From: Nannocystaceae bacterium
GTDB taxonomy: Bacteria; Myxococcota_A; Polyangia; Nannocystales; Nannocystaceae
NCBI GenBank assembly: GCA_016763875.1
Contig: JAESSZ010001065.1
Location: 1 to 5,368 of the forward strand
Length of the DNA stretch: 5,368 nucleotides
Direction: 5' to 3'
The stretch's first letter is position 1; each line of letters begins with the position of its first letter. The translations under genes and the position numbers were made by a program. Positions 1 to 5,368 of the stretch are shown piece after piece. The notes below the pieces were generated by a model, which was given only the letters and a program-made list of their open reading frames with translations, did not search any database and had not been told where the DNA came from.

Positions 1-651
1 CGAGCGGCTCGCGAACGGCTGCGTGCCATTGGGGTCGGGCGTTCCGGGCGTGGCCCGATATTGTTTCAGGTGCGGTCACCAATCGCAGGGGTGGTCACAG
101 ACCGAAACGTGGTGGCGGGAGATCCCGTGACCGAGACCTCAGTCATCGCCACGGTCGTGTCTGCGGAGGAGGTTTGGTTTGTCGGTCGCATCTTCGAGCG
201 TGACGTCGCAAGGGTTCGTGAAGGTCGTTCGGCTGTGGTGGTGCTCAACGCCCACCCCGAAGAAATGTTTGAGGGGACAGTGACCAATATCTCCCTCGAG
301 GTCGACCCGGGGGCCCGTACGCTCTCCGCCCGAATCCCGCTGAAGAATCGCGACGGCAAGCTTCGTTTGGGGCTCTTTGGCACCGCGTCGATCGTCGTGG
401 ACGCCGAGCCGATCCGCCCCGAGGTGACCGTTCCCAGATCTGCAGTCACCGAAGTGCTCGGAGAGGACGTCGTATTCGTTCGCATGGACGACGGTCACTT
501 TGAGCTCCACGACGTGACGTTGGGAAGATTCGATGCCGAGCATGTCGAGGTCGTACACGGCCTGCGCGTGGGCGAGCATGTCGTGAGCGAGGGCGTGTTC
601 AACCTCAAGAGCGTGTTGCTGCGCGACACCTTCGGGGAGGACGGCCACTAG
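1..651 (+). CDS. RND efflux periplasmic adaptor (CzcB/CusB-like), 5'-truncated
   Basis: This is the C-terminal 216 residues of a membrane fusion protein that links an inner-membrane RND pump to an outer-membrane channel in the periplasm. The frame is open from base 1, so the start, signal peptide and most of the coiled-coil hairpin lie outside the window. Visible parts in order: the end of a basic helix (about residues 1-19); the returning half of the lipoyl/barrel-sandwich domain with VRSPIAGVVTDRNVVAGDPV (about 24-43); a beta-barrel region with EEVWFVGRIFERDVARV (about 57-73); and a membrane-proximal domain starting at VTVPRSAVTEVLG. The end, GEHVVSEGVFNLKSVLLRD, closely resembles CzcB-type adaptors. 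It ends in TAG at 649-651, overlapping the pump's GTG by one base, which indicates one operon and coupled translation. The family assignment is secure. The metal class is inferred from the pump, so I give no symbol. Confidence 0.93.
   Translation, partial: RAARERLRAIGVGRSGRGPILFQVRSPIAGVVTDRNVVAGDPVTETSVIATVVSAEEVWFVGRIFERDVARVREGRSAVVVLNAHPEEMFEGTVTNISLEVDPGARTLSARIPLKNRDGKLRLGLFGTASIVVDAEPIRPEVTVPRSAVTEVLGEDVVFVRMDDGHFELHDVTLGRFDAEHVEVVHGLRVGEHVVSEGVFNLKSVLLRDTFGEDGH
634..640 (+). promoter_or_regulatory. Shine-Dalgarno for the RND pump gene
   Basis: GGGGAGG lies inside the last codons of the adaptor gene, 10 bases before the GTG at 651. It is a strong anti-16S match and supports GTG 651 as the start despite the one-base TAG/GTG overlap. 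The arrangement suggests translational coupling, keeping adaptor and pump in fixed proportion. Confidence 0.7.
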
Positions 652-3600
652 TGTCCGCGCTTTCTTCCGTTGTCGAATGGGCCCTTCGTCAGCGGCCTAC
701 GGTCATCTTCTTCGCGTTGTTGCTCGTCGTTTTTGGGGTACGCGCGGCCGTACAGTTACCGATCGACGCGGTGCCTGACATCACGAACGTCCAGGTCCAA
801 GTCATTACCTCGGCGCCGGCGCTTTCGCCTTTGGAGGTGGAGAAGTACGTCAGCATTCCGGTCGAGCGCGCGATGCAGGGGCTGCCCAAGGTGTCCAAGG
901 TCCGCTCTCTGTCCAAGTACGGGATGTCGATCGTGACCGTCGTATTCGAAGACGACACCGACATCTATTTCGCGCGTCAACTGATAAGCGAGCGCATGCC
1001 CCACGCCGCCGAGGCCGTGCCGCAGGGATACGGCTCACCGGAAATGGGTCCGATCAGTACCGGCCTCGGCGAGATCTATCAGTTCGCCGTCCGCAATGAC
1101 GACATGACGCTGATGGCGCTTGAGGAACTCCTGGACTGGTACATCGCGCCACAGCTCGAGGCAGTCCCCGGTGTGGTCGAAGTCAACAGTCTCGGCGGCG
1201 AGGACCGACAGTACCAGGTGATCCTCGACGGCCCGCGCCTGCAGTCCATGGGGTTGTCGATCACGGATGTCGTCGGTGCGCTGGAGAAATCAAACGCAAA
1301 TGCCGGCGGCGGTTACATCGAGCGCAATCGCGAACACATCGTGATCGGGACAGAGGGCTTGGTGACCTCGCTCGACGACCTCCGCAACGTCGTGCTCGGC
1401 GCCACGCCGCAGGGGGCTCCTATCACCGTTCAACAGGTTGGGGAGGTGGCGTTCGGCCCAAGGATTCGGCGCGGCGCGGCCTCGATGGATGGCGAAGGGG
1501 AGGTCGTGGTCGGGCTCGCACTCATGCTGATGGGCGAGAACCCGCGCGAGGTTACCGAGGCGGTCAAGCTCAAGCTCGCGGACATGCAATCGAGTCTGCC
1601 CGAGGGGACCACCATCGAAGCGTTCTACGACCGTTCGCGCTTGGTTGATCGGACGATCTCGACCGCGGCGACGAACCTCATCGAGGGCGCGGTATTGGTC
1701 ATCCTCGTTCTGCTCCTGCTGCTGGGCGATGTGCGGGCGGGTCTCGTGGTTGCGTTGGTGATCCCGCTCTCGATGCTCTTCGCACTCATCGTGATGCGTG
1801 CCGCCGACATCTCAGGAAACCTCATGAGCCTTGGTGCCCTCGATTTCGGCTTGATCGTCGATGGGGCTGTGATCGTGGTCGAGAACGCGGTGCGCCGTCT
1901 CTCGCAAGCGCAGGCCAAGCAGGAGGCGCCGCTGTCCGCGGAGCAACGTACAGAGGTGGTACGCGACGCAACGCTTGAGGTCCGCCGCGCAACCGTGTTC
2001 GGTGAGGCGATCATCGCGGTCGTCTACATCCCGATTCTGGCGCTCACCGGGGTCGAGGGGAAGCTGTTCACGCCGATGGCGAGCACGGTTCTGTTCGCGC
2101 TGGGGGGCGCGTTCATCTTGTCACTCACGCTTGTTCCAGCCCTGGCGAGCCTCTTGCTGCGCCCGGTCAGAGGGCACAAACAGACCTTCCTGATGCGGAT
2201 CTTGCTGCGCATCTACGAGCCCGCGCTTCGACTGACCTTACGCCACCGCGTCGTCACTCTCGCTGGTGGCTTGGCGATCTTGGTGGGCGCCGGAGTTGTG
2301 TCCACTCGGCTTGGCGCGGAGTTTGTGCCGCAGCTGGACGAGGGCGACATTCTCCTCGAAGTGCAGAGGCTTCCCGGGGTGGCGCTGTCGGAGTCCGTGG
2401 CGCAAGACCACCGCATGCAGCTGGCGCTGCTGCCGATTCCCGAGATCCAACATGTCGTCGCCAAGACCGGTTCTCCCGAACTTGCGGTCGACCCCATGGG
2501 CATCGGCCAAACCGATGTCTTCATCAGTCTCGTGGACCGTAAACACTGGCGGCCTGGGTTGACCAAGGATGCCCTCGCCGAGGAGATCAGCGACGCGGTA
2601 AAAAAGGCGGTTCCGGAAGTTGCGGGATCGATCTCTCAGCCCATCGAAATGCGAACCAACGAGTTGGTCGCAGGTGTCCGTTCGGACGTGGGCATGATCG
2701 TCTATGGACCAAGCATCGACGAACTCGTGCGTCTCGGCGACGAAGTTCGGAATGCGGTGGTCGACATTCCGGGCGTGGAGGACGCTCGCGCCGAGCAAAT
2801 CTCGGGGCTCAAGTACCTGCGGATCATTCCGGACCGCGGAAAACTGGCACGTTACGGACTTACGGTCGCAGACCTCAATCTCGCGGCCGAGGCGATCAGC
2901 GCGGGGCATTCGGCTGGGGTCGTGCTTGAGGGAGATCGAAGCTTCGCTATCCAGGTCAAGATCGACCATCATCCGCAAGGCGACCTCGAAGCGCTTGCTC
3001 GGCTCCCGCTGCGGTCGATGTCTGGGCACATCGTTCCGCTGGGTGATGTGGCGGAGTTGCGTCTCGAAGATGGGCCCGCCGCGATCAACCGTTCCGCGCA
3101 GTCTCGCCGGCTCATCGTTGAGTTCAATGTCCGGGGTCGCGCCCTCACATCAGTGGTGGCAGACGCCCAGGCCGCCGTTGGGAAGCTCGACATGCCCGAG
3201 GCCTACCGAGTGGAGTGGGGCGGAACCTTCCGGCACTACGAGGAGGCCCGTGATCGTCTGTTTGTCATCGTGCCCATCGCGCTCGGACTCATCATGTTCC
3301 TGCTGTGGTCGGCCTTCAGCTCGCTGCGGCTTGGCCTCGTCATCTTCCTCAATGTGCCGTTCGCGGTCGTCGGTGGGGTATTGGCGCTGTGGCTGCGAAA
3401 CATCCCCTTCTCGATTTCGGCGGGGGTCGGGTTCATTGCCCTGTTTGGTGTCGCCGTGCTCAACGGCCTTGTGCTCGTCACTGTGAGTCGCGACCTGGAG
3501 CGCGAGGGACAATCGCCCGCGACTGCAATTCGTCGTGCCGCGACGCTCAGGCTTCGCCCCGTCCTCACGACTGCGCTCGTGGCCGCCCTTGGCTTTCTGC

Positions 3601-3776
3601 CGATGGCGTTGTCCACTGCGCCAGGCAGTGAAGTCCAACGCCCGCTCGCGACCGTGGTGATAGGCGGGCTCATCACCGCCACGCTGCTCACGCTGTTGCT
3701 GCTACCGGTCGTCTACGCCCTGGTCCGCCGGACCCCCCGGAAACTCGACGAGCCGGCCGCGGAACGTGAACCCTGA
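651..3776 (+). CDS. czcA: CzcA-type heavy-metal efflux RND transporter
   Basis: A full-length 1041-residue inner-membrane proton/metal antiporter of the heavy-metal-efflux RND family, the usual size for CzcA/CusA. TM1 is at about 17-36, followed by IDAVPDITNVQVQV, a family hallmark. The first porter region runs to about 342, TM2-TM6 lie between 343 and 502, TM7 is at about 528-548, the second porter region runs to about 865, and TM8-TM12 lie from 871 to about 1027. TM4 carries DFGLIVDGAVIVVEN, giving D398, D404 and E411 with the exact spacing of CzcA's proton-relay D402, D408 and E415. The CzcA-like signatures DPMGIGQTD (from D614) and MRTNELVAGVRSDVG (from M667) are present. The region near the C-terminus, with SEVQRPLATVVIGGLI, is canonical. 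Aligned by eye with CusA from memory, the copper-ligand methionines 573, 623 and 672 are E570, Q620 and E671. Divalent Zn/Co/Cd/Ni export is therefore likelier than Cu/Ag, but the exact substrate is inferred. GTG start chosen from the SD and stop overlap. Confidence 0.96.
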   Translation: MSALSSVVEWALRQRPTVIFFALLLVVFGVRAAVQLPIDAVPDITNVQVQVITSAPALSPLEVEKYVSIPVERAMQGLPKVSKVRSLSKYGMSIVTVVFEDDTDIYFARQLISERMPHAAEAVPQGYGSPEMGPISTGLGEIYQFAVRNDDMTLMALEELLDWYIAPQLEAVPGVVEVNSLGGEDRQYQVILDGPRLQSMGLSITDVVGALEKSNANAGGGYIERNREHIVIGTEGLVTSLDDLRNVVLGATPQGAPITVQQVGEVAFGPRIRRGAASMDGEGEVVVGLALMLMGENPREVTEAVKLKLADMQSSLPEGTTIEAFYDRSRLVDRTISTAATNLIEGAVLVILVLLLLLGDVRAGLVVALVIPLSMLFALIVMRAADISGNLMSLGALDFGLIVDGAVIVVENAVRRLSQAQAKQEAPLSAEQRTEVVRDATLEVRRATVFGEAIIAVVYIPILALTGVEGKLFTPMASTVLFALGGAFILSLTLVPALASLLLRPVRGHKQTFLMRILLRIYEPALRLTLRHRVVTLAGGLAILVGAGVVSTRLGAEFVPQLDEGDILLEVQRLPGVALSESVAQDHRMQLALLPIPEIQHVVAKTGSPELAVDPMGIGQTDVFISLVDRKHWRPGLTKDALAEEISDAVKKAVPEVAGSISQPIEMRTNELVAGVRSDVGMIVYGPSIDELVRLGDEVRNAVVDIPGVEDARAEQISGLKYLRIIPDRGKLARYGLTVADLNLAAEAISAGHSAGVVLEGDRSFAIQVKIDHHPQGDLEALARLPLRSMSGHIVPLGDVAELRLEDGPAAINRSAQSRRLIVEFNVRGRALTSVVADAQAAVGKLDMPEAYRVEWGGTFRHYEEARDRLFVIVPIALGLIMFLLWSAFSSLRLGLVIFLNVPFAVVGGVLALWLRNIPFSISAGVGFIALFGVAVLNGLVLVTVSRDLEREGQSPATAIRRAATLRLRPVLTTALVAALGFLPMALSTAPGSEVQRPLATVVIGGLITATLLTLLLLPVVYALVRRTPRKLDEPAAEREP

Positions 3777-3786
3777 GAGGGCTGGC

Positions 3787-4806
3787 TCACATGCAGAGGT
3801 CGTCGACGCAATCGTCGCTGACGCAATCGTCATCCCACGTGCATACGTCCCCCGCGCCGCCGGCCGAGCACGCATCGTCAACGCAGATCTCGCTGACACA
3901 GTGGCTATCCCACGCGCACGGATCTCCCGGGGCGCCAGCGGAGCATGCATCGTCGACGCAGATCTCGTTGAGGCAGTCGCTAGCGAAGCCGCAGGGGTCG
4001 CCGGGCTCTCCCGCGCTGCAGGCATCTTGGACGCACATCAGGTCTGGTCCACAGTGCTCGTCACGGTCGCACTGCTCGCCCGCGCCACGGGCTGGGGCGC
4101 AGAGGTCGTCAATGCAGACCAGCCCGGAGGCGCAATCCTCAGCTTCCCTGCAGGGGTCAGTCACGACTCCCGCGTTGCATGCGTTGTCGTAACAGATCGG
4201 GTACTCGGCGGGGCACGCTGGGCCAGAGCGACAGTCGTCGTCCTCCCACTGGCCCGTGACTTCGAGTTGCCCTCGGCAGTCGACGGGGTCGTCTTCGTAC
4301 GTGCCCGAGACCCGGTATTCGATGCTCGCCGTTAGTTCGCCGTGGCGTCCGCTGGTGAACCCGCCCGAAATGCTCGCCTCAATACGAATGGTGCCGCCGG
4401 CTTCCGTTGCTACCCCCGAAAGCACGAAGCCGCCCGCGTCATCGAGGGTGCCATTCATGCGGCCCTGAGCGAGATCCATCGCGAGCAGTGAACCGTCTTG
4501 GTCGATCCGGACGCTGTCGCTGTCGCGGTCCCCGACGTCGCAAAAGCTCAATGGCCCCAGGACCGATGATGCGCTGCAGTCTCCCGAGCACTCCAGCGTG
4601 AACAGCTCAAACTCATAGTTGCCCGAGAACTCCCCCATTGAGGCCGGAGGGACCCCACCATCCGCGGAACTCGCGTCACCACCGCTTCCGTTGCCGTCAG
4701 AGTCTCCCGTGCCGTCTGCGGCGCCGACGACGTCACCGTCTGGGGCGCAGCCAAGGGAGACGGACCCAATCAGAGTCAAAACGGCGAGGACACGAGGCAA
4801 GGGCAT
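3787..4806 (-). CDS. Predicted lipoprotein with tandem four-cysteine repeats, unknown function
   Basis: I do not recognise a named family. I chose the ATG at 4806-4804, giving 339 residues, because it opens directly into a lipoprotein signal: MPLPR, a hydrophobic stretch, then VSLGC with the modified Cys at residue 20. The frame extends upstream to an ATG at 4950, but those 48 residues are basic, would bury the signal peptide and overlap the divergent gene. Residues 21-56 are a Gly/Asp/Ser linker typical of surface lipoproteins. Residues 57-189 look like a beta-rich domain, with GEFSGNYEFELFTLEC, alternating short Gly-bounded strands and SGTYEDDPVDCRG, and hold C73, C77, C89 and C177. Residues 190-339 are six repeats with four Cys each. 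The product is probably anchored in the envelope and exported, with disulfides. No clear Shine-Dalgarno is visible; the best purine run, AAGGACGAGG, ends about 17 bases before the ATG. The gene is convergent with the pump, so it is not in its operon. Confidence 0.85.
   Translation of the reverse strand: MPLPRVLAVLTLIGSVSLGCAPDGDVVGAADGTGDSDGNGSGGDASSADGGVPPASMGEFSGNYEFELFTLECSGDCSASSVLGPLSFCDVGDRDSDSVRIDQDGSLLAMDLAQGRMNGTLDDAGGFVLSGVATEAGGTIRIEASISGGFTSGRHGELTASIEYRVSGTYEDDPVDCRGQLEVTGQWEDDDCRSGPACPAEYPICYDNACNAGVVTDPCREAEDCASGLVCIDDLCAPARGAGEQCDRDEHCGPDLMCVQDACSAGEPGDPCGFASDCLNEICVDDACSAGAPGDPCAWDSHCVSEICVDDACSAGGAGDVCTWDDDCVSDDCVDDLCM
3790..4239 (-). repeat. Six tandem four-cysteine repeats in the lipoprotein C-terminus
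   Basis: The units occupy residues 190-216, 217-243, 244-269, 270-294, 295-319 and 320-339 of the lipoprotein, i.e. 27, 27, 26, 25, 25 and 20 residues. Each follows C-x5-C-x(4-6)-C-x4-C, with 8-9 residues between units, giving 24 Cys in 150 residues. The first unit is degenerate (C192, C198, C205, C210). The later ones share a GDPC...C...CVDDACSAG consensus. The last unit ends the protein at its fourth Cys plus Met. Units 4 and 5 (DNA 3925-3999 and 3850-3924) align without gaps over 75 bp with 57 identical bases by my count. The pattern resembles cysteine-rich modules often labelled Dickkopf_N-like in myxobacterial proteins; that link is from memory and not tested. Confidence 0.88.
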
Positions 4807-4868
4807 GCTGAGCTTAGTGTCCGCCTCGTCCTTGCGGTGGCGCTCCGCGGGAAAAAAAGTGAAATGCA
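4807..4868. other. Divergent intergenic region
   Basis: This separates the start of the minus-strand lipoprotein from the earliest possible start of the plus-strand secreted protein. If the plus gene starts at GTG 4932, the region extends to 4931 (125 bases). It contains a run of seven A (4852-4858) and a small GCGG/CCGC inverted repeat (4834-4848). I see no convincing sigma-70 promoter for the lipoprotein and no clear operator. Confidence 0.5.
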
Positions 4869-5368
4869 GTGCAGGACGGCCCGGAGACCGCTTGCTCCCA
4901 TAAACGAGCGACCGTAAAATCCGCAGCCTTCGTGTCCTTCGTCTTGCCATCGGCGCTATTGCTTGGAGCGTCGCTGTTTACGCCACCGCCGCTCAACGAG
5001 AGCCCCGTCGTGGCGGAACCGCCCGTGAATCCAGTCCAGGAGTCCGAGGCGGGGTCTGGCGTGTTGGTCTGGGATGCGCCCCAAGCCTGTCCGAGCGAAG
5101 ACGCCGTGGCTGCGATGCTGCGGACGAAGTTGAGCCGTCCGTTGTGGTCCGTCGAGGACCATGTTCGACTGATCATGGTGGTGGACGACGACCAGGGCGT
5201 CTATACGGTGCGGATCTGGTGGGTGGTTGCGGGCGAGCCGATCGAGACTCGCGTGGTGACTGGGGCCGACTGTGCAACCGTGGCGGAACTCGCGGCAGAG
5301 ATCGTCGCCCTGGCCGCGACACCCGCACTGGACGCGCGGCCCAAACGCCCCGTCGTTGCTCCACCTCC
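4869..5368 (+). CDS. Secreted protein of unknown function, myxobacterial type, 3'-truncated
   Basis: The frame is open from 4863 to the window end without a stop, so only the N-terminus is present. From GTG 4869 the start is basic (H, K, R and K within residues 11-17), followed by the hydrophobic stretch FVSFVLPSALLLGASLF, which reads as a signal peptide. A later GTG at 4932 gives the same mature region with a shorter, uncharged start. Neither has a good Shine-Dalgarno. After a Pro-rich linker comes GVLVWDAPQACPSEDAVAAM, then probable strands (VRLIMVVDDD, VYTVRIWWVVAG), then ETRVVTGADCATVAELAAEIVALA, ending in a Pro-rich stretch. The two Cys (53 and 114 from GTG 4932) could form a disulfide. 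From memory, this W-x-A-P-x-x-C-P ... C-x-x-(hydrophobic/Ala helix) layout recurs in uncharacterised exported proteins of myxobacteria, sometimes with a barrel-like C-terminus; I cannot verify this. The role is unknown. The gene is divergent from the lipoprotein. Confidence 0.75.
   Translation, partial: MQDGPETACSHKRATVKSAAFVSFVLPSALLLGASLFTPPPLNESPVVAEPPVNPVQESEAGSGVLVWDAPQACPSEDAVAAMLRTKLSRPLWSVEDHVRLIMVVDDDQGVYTVRIWWVVAGEPIETRVVTGADCATVAELAAEIVALAATPALDARPKRPVVAPP
4892..4920 (+). promoter_or_regulatory. Possible sigma-70-like promoter before GTG 4932
   Basis: TTGCTC (4892-4897), a 17-base spacer and TAAAAT (4915-4920) resemble -35 and -10 boxes, matching consensus at 3 and 5 of 6 positions. 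The AT-rich hexamer stands out in this GC-rich DNA. Transcription would begin near 4927, leaving almost no leader before GTG 4932. If the gene really starts at GTG 4869, this match lies inside the coding region and is probably chance. Confidence 0.25.

Noticed and set aside
2238..3029. Minus-strand 263-residue frame inside the pump gene
   Set aside because: It is antisense to the well-conserved second porter region. Composition is typical of a GC-rich shadow frame and no motif is seen.
2704..3486. Plus-strand 260-residue frame rich in Ser/Arg/Cys inside the pump gene
   Set aside because: It is an out-of-frame reading of the pump; the real frame is supported by family motifs throughout.
3722..3734. 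Perfect inverted repeat GGTCCG-C-CGGACC near the end of the pump gene
   Set aside because: It lies within coding sequence 40 bases before the stop, and no T-run follows on either strand, so it is not an intrinsic terminator. It could be a chance palindrome in GC-rich codons.
3702..4025. Minus-strand 107-residue frame rich in Ala/Ser/Arg/Thr
   Set aside because: It is a shifted reading of the same tandem repeat and runs into the pump gene; no start signal or domain.
3766..4335. Plus-strand 189-residue open frame antisense to the lipoprotein
   Set aside because: It lies opposite the Cys repeats, whose lengths are multiples of three, so absence of stops is propagated by the repeat. Its translation is Ala/Val/Arg-rich without motifs, while the minus strand has a signal peptide and ordered Cys spacing.
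4834..4858. Small hairpin GCGG/CCGC followed by seven A
   Set aside because: A terminator needs T after the hairpin on the transcribed strand. Here A follows on plus, and on minus the T-run precedes the hairpin.
4807..4950. 48-residue N-terminal extension of the lipoprotein from ATG 4950
   Set aside because: It would place the lipoprotein signal in mid-protein, is Arg-rich, and overlaps the divergent gene; ATG 4806 gives a clean signal peptide and lipobox.
4814..5176. Minus-strand 120-residue frame across the divergent region
   Set aside because: It overlaps the secreted protein antisense and would remove the intergenic region; low-complexity Ser/Thr/Gly content without motifs.

Overview
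The window is GC-rich and densely coded. It looks like chromosomal DNA from a predatory or social deltaproteobacterium of the myxobacterial type (Nannocystis/Plesiocystis/Haliangium-like). This is an inference from three traits: a lipoprotein with a Gly/Asp/Ser-rich linker and tandem four-cysteine repeats, a secreted orphan protein with a 'W-D-A-P-x-x-C-P' motif, and strong GC bias at third codon positions. No marker gene is present that would fix the taxon.

Layout. (1) Positions 1-651, plus strand: the C-terminal 216 residues of a periplasmic adaptor (membrane fusion protein) of an RND efflux pump, cut by the left edge. (2) Positions 651-3776, plus strand: a complete 1041-residue CzcA-type heavy-metal efflux RND pump. 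It starts at a GTG sharing one base with the adaptor's TAG stop and is preceded by a good Shine-Dalgarno inside the adaptor gene. (3) Positions 3787-4806, minus strand: a predicted 339-residue lipoprotein, convergent with the pump and only 10 bases from it. It has a signal peptide, a low-complexity linker, a probable beta-rich domain and six C-terminal four-cysteine repeats. (4) Positions 4807-4868 (or to 4931): a short divergent intergenic region. (5) From 4869 (or 4932) to the right edge, plus strand: the N-terminal part of a secreted protein of unknown function, open at the window end.

Function. The adaptor and pump are two parts of a CzcCBA-like tripartite efflux system that exports divalent metal ions across both membranes. 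The outer-membrane partner is not visible and may lie upstream. The pump keeps the CzcA proton-relay acids D398, D404 and E411. At the positions of the three copper-binding methionines of CusA it has E570, Q620 and E671, which argues for Zn/Co/Cd/Ni-type substrates rather than Cu(I)/Ag(I).

The two right-hand genes have no demonstrable link to the efflux operon: one is convergent with it and the other divergent from the lipoprotein. I see no mobile element, CRISPR array, tRNA, rRNA or convincing intrinsic terminator. The most unusual item is the 24-cysteine repeat array of the lipoprotein. I do not see strong evidence for a wholly new system.
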